A stretch of DNA of 64,000 nt from Desulfatitalea sp. UBA4791. Its GTDB lineage: Bacteria > Desulfobacterota > Desulfobacteria > Desulfobacterales > Desulfosarcinaceae. The DNA lies in NCBI GenBank assembly GCA_002402905.1, contig DHGT01000015.1, positions 19,141 to 83,140 on the forward strand. Reading direction: 5' to 3'. The notes under the pieces are model-generated. The model saw only the letters and a program-made list of their open reading frames with translations, searched no databases and had not been told where the DNA came from. Within the stretch, counting starts at the first letter, position 1. Every line of letters starts with the position of its first letter. Made by a program: the position numbers and the translations under genes. Of the stretch, positions 42,947-52,522 are shown in pieces.

Positions 42947-45900
42947 ATGACAACCAGCCTGCTGAACCGACTGCGTTTCTTCCGCCCCAAAAGCCCTGCC
43001 CACGGCTGCAACGAAGAGACCGGCCCCGGCCAGTGGACCCAGACCCGCTGCGGCCAGCGGGAGTGGGAGGATCTCTACCGCCGGCGTTGGCAGTACGACA
43101 AGAAGGTGCGCTCGACCCACGGTGTCAACTGCACGGGCTCGTGCTCGTGGGATGTCTACGTCAAGGACGGCATCCTGGTGTGGGAGACCCAGGCCACCGA
43201 CTACCCGGCCTGCGGCGACGGCTTTCCCAACCACGAACCGCGCGGCTGCCCGCGGGGCGCCACCTATTCGTGGTACACTTACAGCCCGGTGCGCCTGAAG
43301 CATCCCCTGGTGCGCTCGTGCCTGCTGGAGATGTGGCGTGCGGCCCTGGAAGCGAACGGCGATCCGGTTTCGGCCTGGGCGGCCATCGCCGGCAATCATG
43401 AAAAACGCCGGCAATTCCAGCAGGCGCGCGGCAAAGGCGGTTTCGTGCGCGTGGATTGGGAAGAGGCCGCCACCCTGATCGCCGCGGCCCTGGTCCACAC
43501 CATCCAAAAATATGGCCCGGACCGCGTTTTCGGCTTCTCGCCCATCCCGGCCATGTCCATGGTGTGCTACGCGGCCGGCTCGCGATTCCTGTCGCTCATC
43601 GGCGCATCCATGATCAGCTTCTACGACTGGTACTGCGACCTGCCGCCGGCCTCGCCCCAGATTTGGGGCGAGCAGACCGACGTGCCCGAAAGCGCCGACT
43701 GGTACGAATCCTCCTATTTCATCGTCTGGGGCACCAACCTGCCCATGACCCGCACGCCCGACGCCCATTTCTACACCGAGGCGCGCTACCGCGGCGCCCG
43801 GGTGGCGGCCGTGGCGCCCGACTACGCCGAGTACGTCAAGTTCGCCGACATCTGGCTGCCGGCCCGGGCCGGCACGGACGCGGCCCTGGCCATGGCCATG
43901 ACCCACGTCATCGTCAAGGAGTTCTACATCGAGCGCCAGACCCCCTACTTCATGGATTACGCCCGGCAGTTCACCGACCTGCCCTTCGTGGTGGTGCTCG
44001 AAGCGGGTGCCGATGACTTGACGCCGGGGCGCTTGCTGCGCGCCGCGGACCTGGGCCTGACGACCAACAACGCCCAATGGAAAACCGTGGTGTACGACGC
44101 CACCGGCGGCGGCTTTGCCGTTCCCAACGGCAGCATCGGTTTCCGCTGGAATGAAGAGGGCCGCTGGAACCTCAAGATGGAGGCGGACGGGCAGCCTGTC
44201 GATCCCCTGCTCAGTTTTGCCGATCGAAACGACGGCTGGGGCACTGTCGCCTTTGCGGTCTTCGCCGAGGCCGGGGCCGGCGTCAAAAAGGGATCAGTAC
44301 CGTATAAAACCGTTTCCATCGCCGGCGGCGAAGTGCGCGTGACCACGGTTTTCGATCTCATGGCCGCCCAATTGGGCATACGCCACGATAACGCGTCCTC
44401 CCCTTCGGACGGTTATCCATCCGATTATCCAATAGATTACAGCGATCCCAAGCCGTTCACCCCCGCCTGGCAGGAGGCGATCACCGGTGTGCCGGCCGCC
44501 GACGCCATCCGCGTGGCCCGCGAATTCGCCGACAATGCCGAAAAGACGCGCGGCAAGTCCATGATCTTTCTGGGCGCCGGCACCAACCACTGGTTTCACA
44601 GCGACATGATCTACCGTGCCATCATCAATCTCACCACCCTGTGCGGCTGCCAGGGGGTCAATGGCGGCGGCTGGGCCCATTACGTGGGCCAGGAGAAGGT
44701 GCGGCCCCAGGCGGCCTGGTCCCAGGTGGCCTTCGGCCTGGATTGGCAGCGTCCGCCGCGCCAGCAGAACGGCACCTCGTTCTACTACTTTGCCTCCAGC
44801 CAGTGGCGCTACGACACCCTGCGGCCCGAGACCATCCGTTCGCCCCTGGCCGATGGTCCGGCGGCAGCCCACATGGCCGACTACAACGTGATCGCCGCCC
44901 GCCTGGGCTGGCTGCCGTCGTACCCGCAGTTCGATCGCAACCCCATCGACATCGTGCGCGATGCCGTCGCCGCCGGCGCCGCCACGGACGAGGAGATCGT
45001 GGCTCACGCGGTGCAACAACTCAAAGCGGGCGAGCTGCGTTTCGCCGTGGAAGACCCCGACCACCCGGCCAACTTTCCGCGCATGCTCTTTCTGTGGCGG
45101 GCCAATCTGCTGGGCGCCAGCGGCAAGGGCCACGAGTATTTCCTCAAGCACCTGCTGGGCGCCGACCACGCCGTGCTCAACACCGACAGTCCCCTGCGTC
45201 CCCAAGAGATCGAATGGCGCGAACCGGCCCCGGAAGGCAAGCTGGACCTGCTGGTCACCCTGGAGCTGCGCATGTCCACCAGCGCCATGTACGCCGACAT
45301 CGCCCTGCCGGCCGCCGGCTGGTACGAGATGCACGACCTGAACACCACCGACATGCATCCGTTCATCCACCCGTTCAACCCGGCCATCGACCCGCCCTGG
45401 GAGACCCGTACCAACTGGGAACAGTTCAAGACCATCGCCGCCAGATTCTCCGAGCTGGCCGCCGACCACCTGGGCACGGTCAAGGAATTGGTGGCCACGC
45501 CCCTGATGCACGACAGCCCCGGCGAAATCGCCCAGGCCGAGGTGCACGACTGGCGCCGGGGCGAGTGCGATCCGGTCCCCGGCAAAACCATGCCCAACCT
45601 GGCCGTGGTGTCCCGCGACTACCCCAACACCTTTCGCAAGATGACCGCCCTGGGGCCTCTGGCCGCGTCGGCGGGCGTGGGGTCCAAGGGCATCATGTGG
45701 AAGGCCCAGGAGGAAGTCGAGGGGTTGAAGGCCTCCCTGGGCACGGTGGCCGAAGGGATCGCCCAGGGACAACCGGTCATGGAGACCGAGAAACAGGCGG
45801 CCGAAACCATCCTGATGCTGGCGCCCGAGACCAACGGCGCCACGGCGGTCAAGTCCTGGGGCGTGCTGGAAAAGCGCACGGGGCTGGCGCTGCGCCACCT

Positions 45901-46651
45901 GAGCCTGCGCCGCGAAGGCGACCGCTTCCGCTTCGACGACCTGACCGCCCAGCCGCGCAAGATCATCACCTCGCCGGTGTGGAGCGGCATCGAGTCCGAG
46001 GAGCGGCGCTACTCGCCGTTCGTGATCAATATCGAGGAGAAGGTGCCCTTCCGAACGCTCACCGGCCGGGCCCAGTTCTACCAGGATCATCCCTGGATGC
46101 GCGACTTCGGCGAGCAGTTGCCCGTCTACCGGCCGCCCCTGGGCCGAACGGCCGACGATCCGGCGGGCGTGCGCCGCGAGCCGGAACGCGAAATCGTGCT
46201 CAACTACCTCACCCCCCACTCCAAGTGGTCGATCCACAGCACCTATTCCGACACCCTCACCATGCTGACCCTGTTCCGCGGCGGCGAGGCGATCTGGATC
46301 AATGACGCCGACGCCGGCAAAATCGGGATCAAGGACAACGACTGGCTGGAGTGCTTCAACGCCAACGGGGTGGTGATGGCCAAGGCCGTGGTGAGCCCTC
46401 GCATTCCGGCGGGGAAGGCGTTTATGTACCATGCCCAGGAGCGGATGATCAACACGCCGGGTTCGGGGCTCTCGGGCAAGCGCGGCGGCACCCACAACAG
46501 CGTGACGCGCATCCTGGTCAAGCCCACCCACATGATCGGCGGTTACGCCCAGTTGAGCTACGGCTTCAACTATTACGGACCCATCGGGGCCCAGCGCGAC
46601 GAATCGATCATCGTGCGCAAGGCCGGAAAGGTGGAATGGTATGAAGATTAA
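42947..46651 (+). CDS. narG: Respiratory nitrate reductase, alpha subunit
   Basis: A 1234-residue Mo-bisMGD enzyme that reduces nitrate to nitrite. H58, C62 and C66 (HGVNCTGSCSW) with the later NHEPRGCPRG Cys bind the FS0 [4Fe-4S] cluster. D227 in FYDWYCDLPPASPQIWGEQT is the expected Mo ligand. SADWYESSYFIVWGTNLPMT and RTPDAHFYTEARYRG match the NarG family. There is no twin-arginine signal at the N-terminus, so the active site should face the cytoplasm as in E. coli NarG. The length is close to the usual ~1240. It overlaps narH by 11 bases, consistent with translational coupling. Confidence 0.97.
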   Translation: MTTSLLNRLRFFRPKSPAHGCNEETGPGQWTQTRCGQREWEDLYRRRWQYDKKVRSTHGVNCTGSCSWDVYVKDGILVWETQATDYPACGDGFPNHEPRGCPRGATYSWYTYSPVRLKHPLVRSCLLEMWRAALEANGDPVSAWAAIAGNHEKRRQFQQARGKGGFVRVDWEEAATLIAAALVHTIQKYGPDRVFGFSPIPAMSMVCYAAGSRFLSLIGASMISFYDWYCDLPPASPQIWGEQTDVPESADWYESSYFIVWGTNLPMTRTPDAHFYTEARYRGARVAAVAPDYAEYVKFADIWLPARAGTDAALAMAMTHVIVKEFYIERQTPYFMDYARQFTDLPFVVVLEAGADDLTPGRLLRAADLGLTTNNAQWKTVVYDATGGGFAVPNGSIGFRWNEEGRWNLKMEADGQPVDPLLSFADRNDGWGTVAFAVFAEAGAGVKKGSVPYKTVSIAGGEVRVTTVFDLMAAQLGIRHDNASSPSDGYPSDYPIDYSDPKPFTPAWQEAITGVPAADAIRVAREFADNAEKTRGKSMIFLGAGTNHWFHSDMIYRAIINLTTLCGCQGVNGGGWAHYVGQEKVRPQAAWSQVAFGLDWQRPPRQQNGTSFYYFASSQWRYDTLRPETIRSPLADGPAAAHMADYNVIAARLGWLPSYPQFDRNPIDIVRDAVAAGAATDEEIVAHAVQQLKAGELRFAVEDPDHPANFPRMLFLWRANLLGASGKGHEYFLKHLLGADHAVLNTDSPLRPQEIEWREPAPEGKLDLLVTLELRMSTSAMYADIALPAAGWYEMHDLNTTDMHPFIHPFNPAIDPPWETRTNWEQFKTIAARFSELAADHLGTVKELVATPLMHDSPGEIAQAEVHDWRRGECDPVPGKTMPNLAVVSRDYPNTFRKMTALGPLAASAGVGSKGIMWKAQEEVEGLKASLGTVAEGIAQGQPVMETEKQAAETILMLAPETNGATAVKSWGVLEKRTGLALRHLSLRREGDRFRFDDLTAQPRKIITSPVWSGIESEERRYSPFVINIEEKVPFRTLTGRAQFYQDHPWMRDFGEQLPVYRPPLGRTADDPAGVRREPEREIVLNYLTPHSKWSIHSTYSDTLTMLTLFRGGEAIWINDADAGKIGIKDNDWLECFNANGVVMAKAVVSPRIPAGKAFMYHAQERMINTPGSGLSGKRGGTHNSVTRILVKPTHMIGGYAQLSYGFNYYGPIGAQRDESIIVRKAGKVEWYED

Positions 46652-48065
46652 AGTCCAATACGCCATGGTGCTGAACCTGGACAAGTGCATCGGGTGCCAT
46701 ACCTGCAGCATCCCCTGCAAGAACGTGTGGACAAACCGCGAAGGCGCCGAATACATGTGGTTCAACAACGTCGAGTGCAAGCCGGGCATCGGCTATCCCA
46801 AAAAATGGGAGAACCAGCAAATTTATCGCGGCGGCTGGACCCTTGACGGCCAACGGTTGCAGCTCGCGGCCGGCGGACGGGTGCACAAGGGGCTGAACAT
46901 CTTCCACAACCCCGACCTGCCGACGATCGACGACTACTACGAACCGTGGGATTACGACTACGGCCGACTGATCGACAGCCCCCGGCGCAACCATCAGCCC
47001 GCGGTGCGACCCCGTTCACGCCTGACCGGCGAACCCCTCGACGTGAAGTGGGGCCCCAACTGGGAGGACGACCTGGCCGGCCTGACGGAAACCGGCGGCG
47101 GCGACATCAATTTCAAAAACCTGGAGATCCAGACCTACCTGCAATTCCGCAACGTCTTCATGTTCTGGCTGCCGCGACTGTGCGAACACTGCCTCAATCC
47201 GGCCTGCGTGGCATCGTGCCCGTCCGGCGCCCTGTACAAAAGGGACGAGGACGGCATCGTGCTGGTCGACCAGGAGCGCTGCCGGGGCTGGCGCTACTGC
47301 GTCTCGGGCTGCCCTTACAAGAAGGTCTATTTCAACTGGAAGAGCGGCCGGGCCGAAAAATGCATTTTCTGCTACCCGCGCATCGAGGCCGGCCTGACCA
47401 CTCTGTGCGCCCACAGTTGCGTGGGCCGCATCCGCTACGTGGGGATGCTGCTCTATGATGCCGACCGCATCGCCCAGGCCGCGGCGACCCCGCGGGAGCA
47501 GGAGATCTATCCGGCCCACCTGGAGCTCCTGCTCGATCCGCACGACCCCGAGATCGCCCGTGCCGCAACAGCCCAGGGCATCGCGCCCAACGTGCTGGCC
47601 GCGGCACAACGCTCGCCGGTGCACGCCCTGATCAGCCAGTGGCAACTGGCCCTGCCGCTGCATCCCGAGTTCCGCACCCTGCCCATGGTGTGGTACGTGC
47701 CGCCGCTCAGCCCGATCAGCAGCCATGTGGAAGACCCGGCCGCCACCGGCGAGTTGATCGACCGCATGCGCATACCGGTGGCCTACCTGGCCAACCTGCT
47801 CACCGCCGGCGACGAGACCCCGGTGCGACGTGCCCTGGGGCGCCTGGCGGCCCTGCGCCACTTCATGCGCACCCGGCGGGTCGAACAGCGCGACGACACC
47901 CAGGTGCTCGATGCGGTGGGACTCGACACGACCGCCGCGGAAAAAATCTATCGACTGCTGGCCCTGGCCCCCCTGGCCGAGCGCTTCGTGGTGCCCACTG
48001 CAGCGGCGCAAGACGACACCCTTTACACCCGCCAGGGCCAATGCGGCCTGGGCGAAGCCCTTTAA
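46641..48065 (+). CDS. narH: Respiratory nitrate reductase, beta (Fe-S) subunit
   Basis: A 474-residue electron-transfer subunit with four cysteine groups: CIGCHTCSIPCKN, CEHCLNPACVASCP, CRGWRYCVSGCP and CIFCYPRIEAGLTTLCAHSC. The Trp in place of one Cys in the third group (CRGW) marks the [3Fe-4S] cluster typical of NarH. It carries electrons from NarI heme b to NarG. It is slightly shorter than E. coli NarH (512) but complete. narJ follows after 15 bp. Confidence 0.97.
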   Translation: MKIKVQYAMVLNLDKCIGCHTCSIPCKNVWTNREGAEYMWFNNVECKPGIGYPKKWENQQIYRGGWTLDGQRLQLAAGGRVHKGLNIFHNPDLPTIDDYYEPWDYDYGRLIDSPRRNHQPAVRPRSRLTGEPLDVKWGPNWEDDLAGLTETGGGDINFKNLEIQTYLQFRNVFMFWLPRLCEHCLNPACVASCPSGALYKRDEDGIVLVDQERCRGWRYCVSGCPYKKVYFNWKSGRAEKCIFCYPRIEAGLTTLCAHSCVGRIRYVGMLLYDADRIAQAAATPREQEIYPAHLELLLDPHDPEIARAATAQGIAPNVLAAAQRSPVHALISQWQLALPLHPEFRTLPMVWYVPPLSPISSHVEDPAATGELIDRMRIPVAYLANLLTAGDETPVRRALGRLAALRHFMRTRRVEQRDDTQVLDAVGLDTTAAEKIYRLLALAPLAERFVVPTAAAQDDTLYTRQGQCGLGEAL

Positions 48066-48080
48066 AAGGAGGCGTACCCG

Positions 48081-48662
48081 ATGACGACCGCAGCGCCGTC
48101 CAGCGACACCTTGCGACTGCTCTCCGTGCTGCTCGACTACCCGGACAACGGCCTGCTGAAGGGTCTCGACCGAATTGCCGCCGCGGCCGAACAGATTGCC
48201 GAACCCGAGTTCAAGAGCGCGGTGCAGGGGTTCCTGGACTACCTGCGGGCGCACGCGCCGCTGCGCCTGCAGGAAACCTACACGGCCGCCTTCGACCTGC
48301 GTCCGGCCACGACCCTCAATCTGACCTATCACGCATACGGCGACAACGAAAAACGCGCCGCGGCCCTGGCGCGCTTGCAGCACCTGTACGACCAGGCCGG
48401 CTGGGAGCGCACGGGCGGGGAACTGCCCGATTATCTGCCCCTGCTGTTGGAGTTTCTGGCAATCCACCCCCGGCCGGAAACCGCACTTCCGGTGTGGCAA
48501 TGCCTGCACGCCACGCAAACCCTGGTCGCGGGCCTGGAAAAGAGTGCCCCGGCATACGCCATGCTCCTGCGCCCCCTGGCCCGCCTGGCGGCCGCAACCA
48601 CCGGACTGGATGACGGCAGCAGCCAGACGCCGGTCCAGCCCCACGCCCACGAGGAGGATTAG
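48081..48662 (+). CDS. narJ: Nitrate reductase assembly chaperone
   Basis: A 193-residue NarJ/TorD-family chaperone needed for Mo-cofactor insertion into NarG and its attachment to NarI. LRLLSVLLDYPDNGL at the N-terminus, FDLRPATTLNLTYHAYGD and GELPDYLPLLLEFLA are family hallmarks. It ends in an Asp/Glu/His-rich tail. The ATG has an AAGGAGG site, and narI begins one base after its stop codon. Confidence 0.95.
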   Translation: MTTAAPSSDTLRLLSVLLDYPDNGLLKGLDRIAAAAEQIAEPEFKSAVQGFLDYLRAHAPLRLQETYTAAFDLRPATTLNLTYHAYGDNEKRAAALARLQHLYDQAGWERTGGELPDYLPLLLEFLAIHPRPETALPVWQCLHATQTLVAGLEKSAPAYAMLLRPLARLAAATTGLDDGSSQTPVQPHAHEED

Positions 48663-48663
48663 C

Positions 48664-49338
48664 ATGGACCTTTGGTATACGGTCATCTTTACGGTTTTCC
48701 CGTACGTGTGCCTGACCACCTTCGTGGTGGGCCACGCCTATCGCTACGTCACCGACCGGTTCGGGTGGAACGCCCGCTCCAGCGAGTTCCTCGAGAAAAA
48801 ACGCCTCTTCGCCGGGTCGGTTCTCTTTCATGCCGGCATCATCCTGACCGTCTTCGGACATGCCGGGGGATTGCTCATCCCCCAACGCGTCTTCGACCTG
48901 TTCAGCATCGATGCCCAGGGCCACATGACCCTGGCCTACTGGAGCGGACTGGCCGTCGGCATCGCCGCCTTTGCCGGGGTGCTGCTGTTGGCCTGGCGGC
49001 GGTTGAGCGTGGCGCGCCTCAAGGCCGTCACCACCCGCAACGATCTCGTCACGCTGGCAGGCCTGGTTGCGGTGATCGGCGTCGGACTGTACAATGTGGT
49101 GTTCGGACATTTCAACGTGCTGTACAGCGTGGCGCCCTGGATACGCGGCATCGTCACCTTCACCCCCGACGCCGGGCTGATGCGGGACGTGCCGTTGAGC
49201 TACCAGATCCATGTCGTCTCGGCCTGGGCCCTGCTCGGCTTTTCACCGTTCAGCCGCCTGGTGCACATCTGGAGCGCGCCCCTGTTTTACCTCTTGCGGC
49301 CGCCCATCGTGTTCCGGCGCCGGGCAAGGCAATTCTGA
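48664..49338 (+). CDS. narI: Respiratory nitrate reductase, gamma (cytochrome b) subunit
   Basis: A 224-residue membrane protein with five helices that oxidises quinol at the membrane and passes electrons to NarH. Heme b ligand candidates are the histidines in TTFVVGHAYRY (helix 1), LFHAGIILTVFGH (helix 2) and the C-terminal pair SYQIHVVSAWALLGFSPFSR / LVHIWS. ATG 48664 overlaps the GAGGAT-type site at the end of narJ. The size matches the family (about 225). Confidence 0.96.
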   Translation: MDLWYTVIFTVFPYVCLTTFVVGHAYRYVTDRFGWNARSSEFLEKKRLFAGSVLFHAGIILTVFGHAGGLLIPQRVFDLFSIDAQGHMTLAYWSGLAVGIAAFAGVLLLAWRRLSVARLKAVTTRNDLVTLAGLVAVIGVGLYNVVFGHFNVLYSVAPWIRGIVTFTPDAGLMRDVPLSYQIHVVSAWALLGFSPFSRLVHIWSAPLFYLLRPPIVFRRRARQF

Positions 49339-49385
49339 CCATGGTTGCTTTTATTCCAGTACCTGACGCGCGGGAGAACAGGCTT

Positions 49386-49703
49386 ATGGCGTTGGACCGA
49401 GACCCCTTGAAGCGGACATTGGCGTGGGTTATCCTGCAATACCTGATCTGGACGTTGGTTTGCTCTTCGGCTGCAATGGCATGGGCGGCAGACGATCCCG
49501 GCGGATCGCGTCTGGCCGAAAATAGTGCCGGACAAGCGGTCGCAAGCGACGGTCAAGTCAACCTCCCCCCTGGGAACGATACGCCCGAAACCGATGCCGA
49601 CCGGTTCTTCCGGGCCTATATGCTGCCGGGCACGGCCGTGCTCGTTCTGATTGTGGCAACCGTCCTGACGGCGGTCTTTTATCCCAAATCCGGAAAAAAG
49701 TAG
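49386..49703 (+). CDS. Small two-helix membrane protein of the nar operon
   Basis: A 105-residue protein with an N-terminal hydrophobic segment (LAWVILQYLIWTLVCSSAAM, possibly a signal peptide cleaved after AWA), a polar loop and a C-terminal helix (MLPGTAVLVLIVATVLTAVF) with a KSGKK tail. ATG 49386 has a GGGAGAACAGG site; an earlier in-frame ATG at 49341 has none. It sits between narI and the TDT-family gene (9 bp before the latter). I know no family; co-transcription suggests a role with Nar or with the transporter. Confidence 0.65.
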   Translation: MALDRDPLKRTLAWVILQYLIWTLVCSSAAMAWAADDPGGSRLAENSAGQAVASDGQVNLPPGNDTPETDADRFFRAYMLPGTAVLVLIVATVLTAVFYPKSGKK

Positions 49704-49712
49704 GGTCTGCCC

Positions 49713-50837
49713 ATGGAATCAAAGAAAACCGCCGCAACACCCGAGGCAAAGCGCCCCAAACCACCGGCGCCCGGCCGGGCCGTTTCCCATGACATCATCG
49801 CCCGGGGCATCAAAGAGCTCAACCCGGCCTATTTCGCCCTGGTGATGTCCACGGGTATTGTCTCGATTGCCGCCCACTATCAGGGGTTCGAAAATATTGC
49901 ATCGACCCTCCTTGGGATCAATACCATTGCCTACATGATTCTCTGGGCCATGTACATCGCCCGACTCGTTTGGTTCACGCAGCGATTCCGCGAGGATTTC
50001 CGGGACCACATGCTCGGCATGGGGTTCTTCACCGCCGTGGCCGCCTCCGGTGTGCTGGGCAGCCAGACGCTGTTGTTGACCGGCCGTTTCCCGGTGGCCG
50101 CGGCGCTGTGGTGCGTGACGGTGGCCCTATGGCTCTGTCTGATTTACGGCCTGTTCACCGGATTGATCACCAAGGAAGAAAAGCCCTCCATCGCCCAGGG
50201 CATCAACGGCGGATGGCTGCTCGCCATCGTGGCCACCCAGGCCGTCACCGTGCTCAGTACCGCCCTCGCTCCCTTTTTTCAGCTTTACCGGGAACCCGTC
50301 CTCTTCCTGGCCTTCATCACCTGGCTGTTCGGCGGCATGCTGTATATCTGGGTGATCGCGTTGATCTTCTACCGCTACCTGTTCTTCCATTTCTCCCCCC
50401 AGGACCTGACGCCGCCTTACTGGATCAATATGGGCGCCGTGGCCATCACCACGCTGGGAGGCACCGGTTTGATCGCCAATGCCTCGGCCTCGCCCTTTTT
50501 GCTCGAATTGACGCCTTTTTTAAAGGGCCTCACCTTTTTTTTCTGGGCCACTGCCACATGGTGGATTCCCATGCTTATTATCTTGGGTGTGTGGCGCCAC
50601 GGGTACCGGCGATTCCCTTTACGTTACAGCCCGCTGTTCTGGGGGGCGGTCTTTCCCCTTGGCATGTATACCGCCTGCACCCACCGCCTTGCCGAAGTAA
50701 CCCAGGCGCCAATGATCGCCGTCATCCCCAGGGGTTTTGTTTACGTGGCCATGATGGCGTGGCTCGTCACCTTCTTCGGAATGGTGCACGGCATCGTGGC
50801 GAGTCTATACACAACCAAATTAACTTCCTACAAATGA
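49713..50837 (+). CDS. TDT/SLAC1-type (TehA-like) anion transporter or channel
   Basis: A 374-residue membrane protein with about ten helices, after a 30-residue cytoplasmic N-terminus rich in Pro and Lys. LNPAYFALVMSTGIVSIAAH is the first TDT helix, and ALWCVTVALWLCLIYGLFTG and YWINMGAVAITTLGGTGLIA fit later ones. The family includes TehA, Mae1, the sulfite exporter SSU1 and the plant anion channel SLAC1, which passes nitrate. Placed directly after narGHJI, with no NarK in the window, it is a candidate nitrate/nitrite channel; this is inference. Confidence 0.85.
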   Translation: MESKKTAATPEAKRPKPPAPGRAVSHDIIARGIKELNPAYFALVMSTGIVSIAAHYQGFENIASTLLGINTIAYMILWAMYIARLVWFTQRFREDFRDHMLGMGFFTAVAASGVLGSQTLLLTGRFPVAAALWCVTVALWLCLIYGLFTGLITKEEKPSIAQGINGGWLLAIVATQAVTVLSTALAPFFQLYREPVLFLAFITWLFGGMLYIWVIALIFYRYLFFHFSPQDLTPPYWINMGAVAITTLGGTGLIANASASPFLLELTPFLKGLTFFFWATATWWIPMLIILGVWRHGYRRFPLRYSPLFWGAVFPLGMYTACTHRLAEVTQAPMIAVIPRGFVYVAMMAWLVTFFGMVHGIVASLYTTKLTSYK

Positions 50838-50917
50838 TTCTTCCGAGAGAGATGTTATTTTGAACAACAACGAAAAAAAATGTGTCAAAACCCGAAGCGC
50901 GGGAGACAGGAGCAACC

Positions 50918-51910
50918 ATGGACATCACGACAACTTATTTAGGCCTGAAGCTGGCCAGCCCCCTTATCGTCGGCAGTTCGGGGCTGACCGGTTCGGTGGA
51001 CAAAATCGCGGCTTTCGCGCGACATGGCGCGGGGGCGGTGGTACTAAAATCGATCTTCGAAGAAGAGATCCTCTTCGAGTACGAAGACATCATGAAAGAA
51101 GCGCAAGCCGAGGGTGTCAACCTGGATCAGTTCGACTATTACGACTACCATCTCAAAGGAAAACGGATAGACAAGTACATCGAATTGATCCGATCCGCCA
51201 AAAAGACAGTGGATATCACGGTCATCGCCAGCATCAACTGCATCTTCTCCCACGAGTGGACCGCCTTTGCCGACCGCATCCAGGAGGCCGGCGCCGACGC
51301 GTTGGAGCTGAACATGTTCTTTCTGCCGTCGGACTTCGAGCGCTCGGCCCGGGAGCAGGAGGAGGCCTACTTCCGCGTCATCGATAAAGTTCTCGCCGCG
51401 GTCTCCATACCGGTAGCCTTGAAGATCAGCTATTATTTTTCCAATCTCGGGACCATGATCCAGCGGCTGTCGCGCACCGGCGTGGCCGGACTGGTGCTCT
51501 TCAACCGCTTCTTCAGTCCGGACATCGATATCGATGCGTTGAAAGTCAAACCCTCCTTCGTGTTCAGCACGCCGGCCGAACTGGCCATATCGCTGCGCTG
51601 GATCGCCATCATGGCCCGCAAGGTCGATTGCGATCTGGCCGCCTCCACGGGCGTTCACGACGGCGAGGGCCTCATCAAGCAGCTTTTGGCCGGCGCTAAG
51701 GCGGTACAAACGGTGTCCAGCCTCTACCGCCAGGGGCCCGAGCATGTCGAGACTATGCTGAATAGGTTGAAAGAGTGGATGCAGTCCCACGGATACCAGC
51801 GTTTGGTGGATTTCCGCGGCAAGCTGAGCCAGGAGGCGGCCAGCAATCCGGCCGTCTACGAACGGGTGCAGTTCATGCGCTATTTCGGAGGTGAAAAGGA
51901 CGTTACGTAA
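50918..51910 (+). CDS. Dihydroorotate dehydrogenase-like flavoprotein, paralogue 1
   Basis: A 330-residue TIM-barrel protein of the PyrD superfamily. FMN/phosphate-binding features are kept: VGSSGLTGS (N-terminal), VVLKSIFEE with the conserved lysine, VIASINC, ALKISYYF (equivalent to VKLPPYF in PyrDA) and STGVHDGEGLIKQLLAGAKA. The active-site loop that in class 1 enzymes reads ELNxSCPN is ELNMFFLPSD here, so the catalytic Cys is absent. It is therefore unlikely to be the pyrimidine enzyme. ATG 50918 has an ACAGGAG site. A close paralogue lies at 55991. It is followed by hemerythrin and NO reductase genes. Confidence 0.85.
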   Translation: MDITTTYLGLKLASPLIVGSSGLTGSVDKIAAFARHGAGAVVLKSIFEEEILFEYEDIMKEAQAEGVNLDQFDYYDYHLKGKRIDKYIELIRSAKKTVDITVIASINCIFSHEWTAFADRIQEAGADALELNMFFLPSDFERSAREQEEAYFRVIDKVLAAVSIPVALKISYYFSNLGTMIQRLSRTGVAGLVLFNRFFSPDIDIDALKVKPSFVFSTPAELAISLRWIAIMARKVDCDLAASTGVHDGEGLIKQLLAGAKAVQTVSSLYRQGPEHVETMLNRLKEWMQSHGYQRLVDFRGKLSQEAASNPAVYERVQFMRYFGGEKDVT

Positions 51911-51951
51911 GTTACGATCTGCGGAAAGTCGACGTTTGAAAGGAGGTCCCC

Positions 51952-52509
51952 ATGAAGGCCACCCAGGAGTTGAAAAACGAGCACCGCGGCATCGAACAGA
52001 TGCTGCGGGTCCTGAGTGTCGTCGCGGAGAAAACCGAGCGCGGTGAAGCCTTGCAGGCTCCACATGTCGATGGCATCATGGAATTCTTGACAATCTTTAT
52101 CGACAAGTGCCACCACGGCAAGGAGGAGGAGTTTCTCTTCCCGGCACTGGAAGCCGCCGGGGTGAAGCGGGAAGGCGGCCCCATCGGCGTCCTGTCGAGC
52201 GAGCACGAGCAAGGGCGCTCGCTGGTGGCCGGCCTTAAAAAGCATCTATCCGCTCACCGCGCCGGCGACCGCCGGGCTGCCGGCGACATCCGGAAAACCG
52301 TTCAAGCCTACGTGACGCTGCTGACCCAGCATATCGCAAAGGAAGATACCGTTCTGTTTCCCATGGCCGACGAGCGACTCGACTCCAGACAGGACGAGTC
52401 GCTTTTCGAGGCTTTCGAACGGCTGGAACGCGAGCGCATCGGTGCCGGAAAGCACGAGGCGTTCCATGCCCTTTTGGATGAACTTCAGAATACCTACCTG
52501 ACCAAATGA
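51952..52509 (+). CDS. Hemerythrin-like di-iron protein
   Basis: A 185-residue four-helix bundle. Iron ligand candidates are H11 (KNEHRGIE), H54/H55 and E59 (DKCHHGKEEEFLFP), H85 (SSEHEQGR), and H127 and E131 (LTQHIAKEDTVLFP). Hemerythrin-domain proteins bind O2 or NO and in some systems support NO or peroxide resistance. The AAGGAGG site precedes the ATG, and the NO reductase gene starts 13 bp downstream. Delivery or sensing of NO next to the reductase is a reasonable inference. Confidence 0.9.
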   Translation: MKATQELKNEHRGIEQMLRVLSVVAEKTERGEALQAPHVDGIMEFLTIFIDKCHHGKEEEFLFPALEAAGVKREGGPIGVLSSEHEQGRSLVAGLKKHLSAHRAGDRRAAGDIRKTVQAYVTLLTQHIAKEDTVLFPMADERLDSRQDESLFEAFERLERERIGAGKHEAFHALLDELQNTYLTK

Positions 52510-52522
52510 GGGAGGGTCTCGA

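Noticed and set aside
42947..43110. Twin-arginine export signal on NarG
   Set aside because: The N-terminus has no SRRxFLK-type motif followed by a hydrophobic stretch; the RRRW at 45-48 is part of the conserved cytoplasmic NarG start.
44294..46789. Long antisense frame (831 codons) opposite narG
   Set aside because: Antisense frames of this length are common in GC-rich genes; the sequence has no domain and narG is unmistakable.
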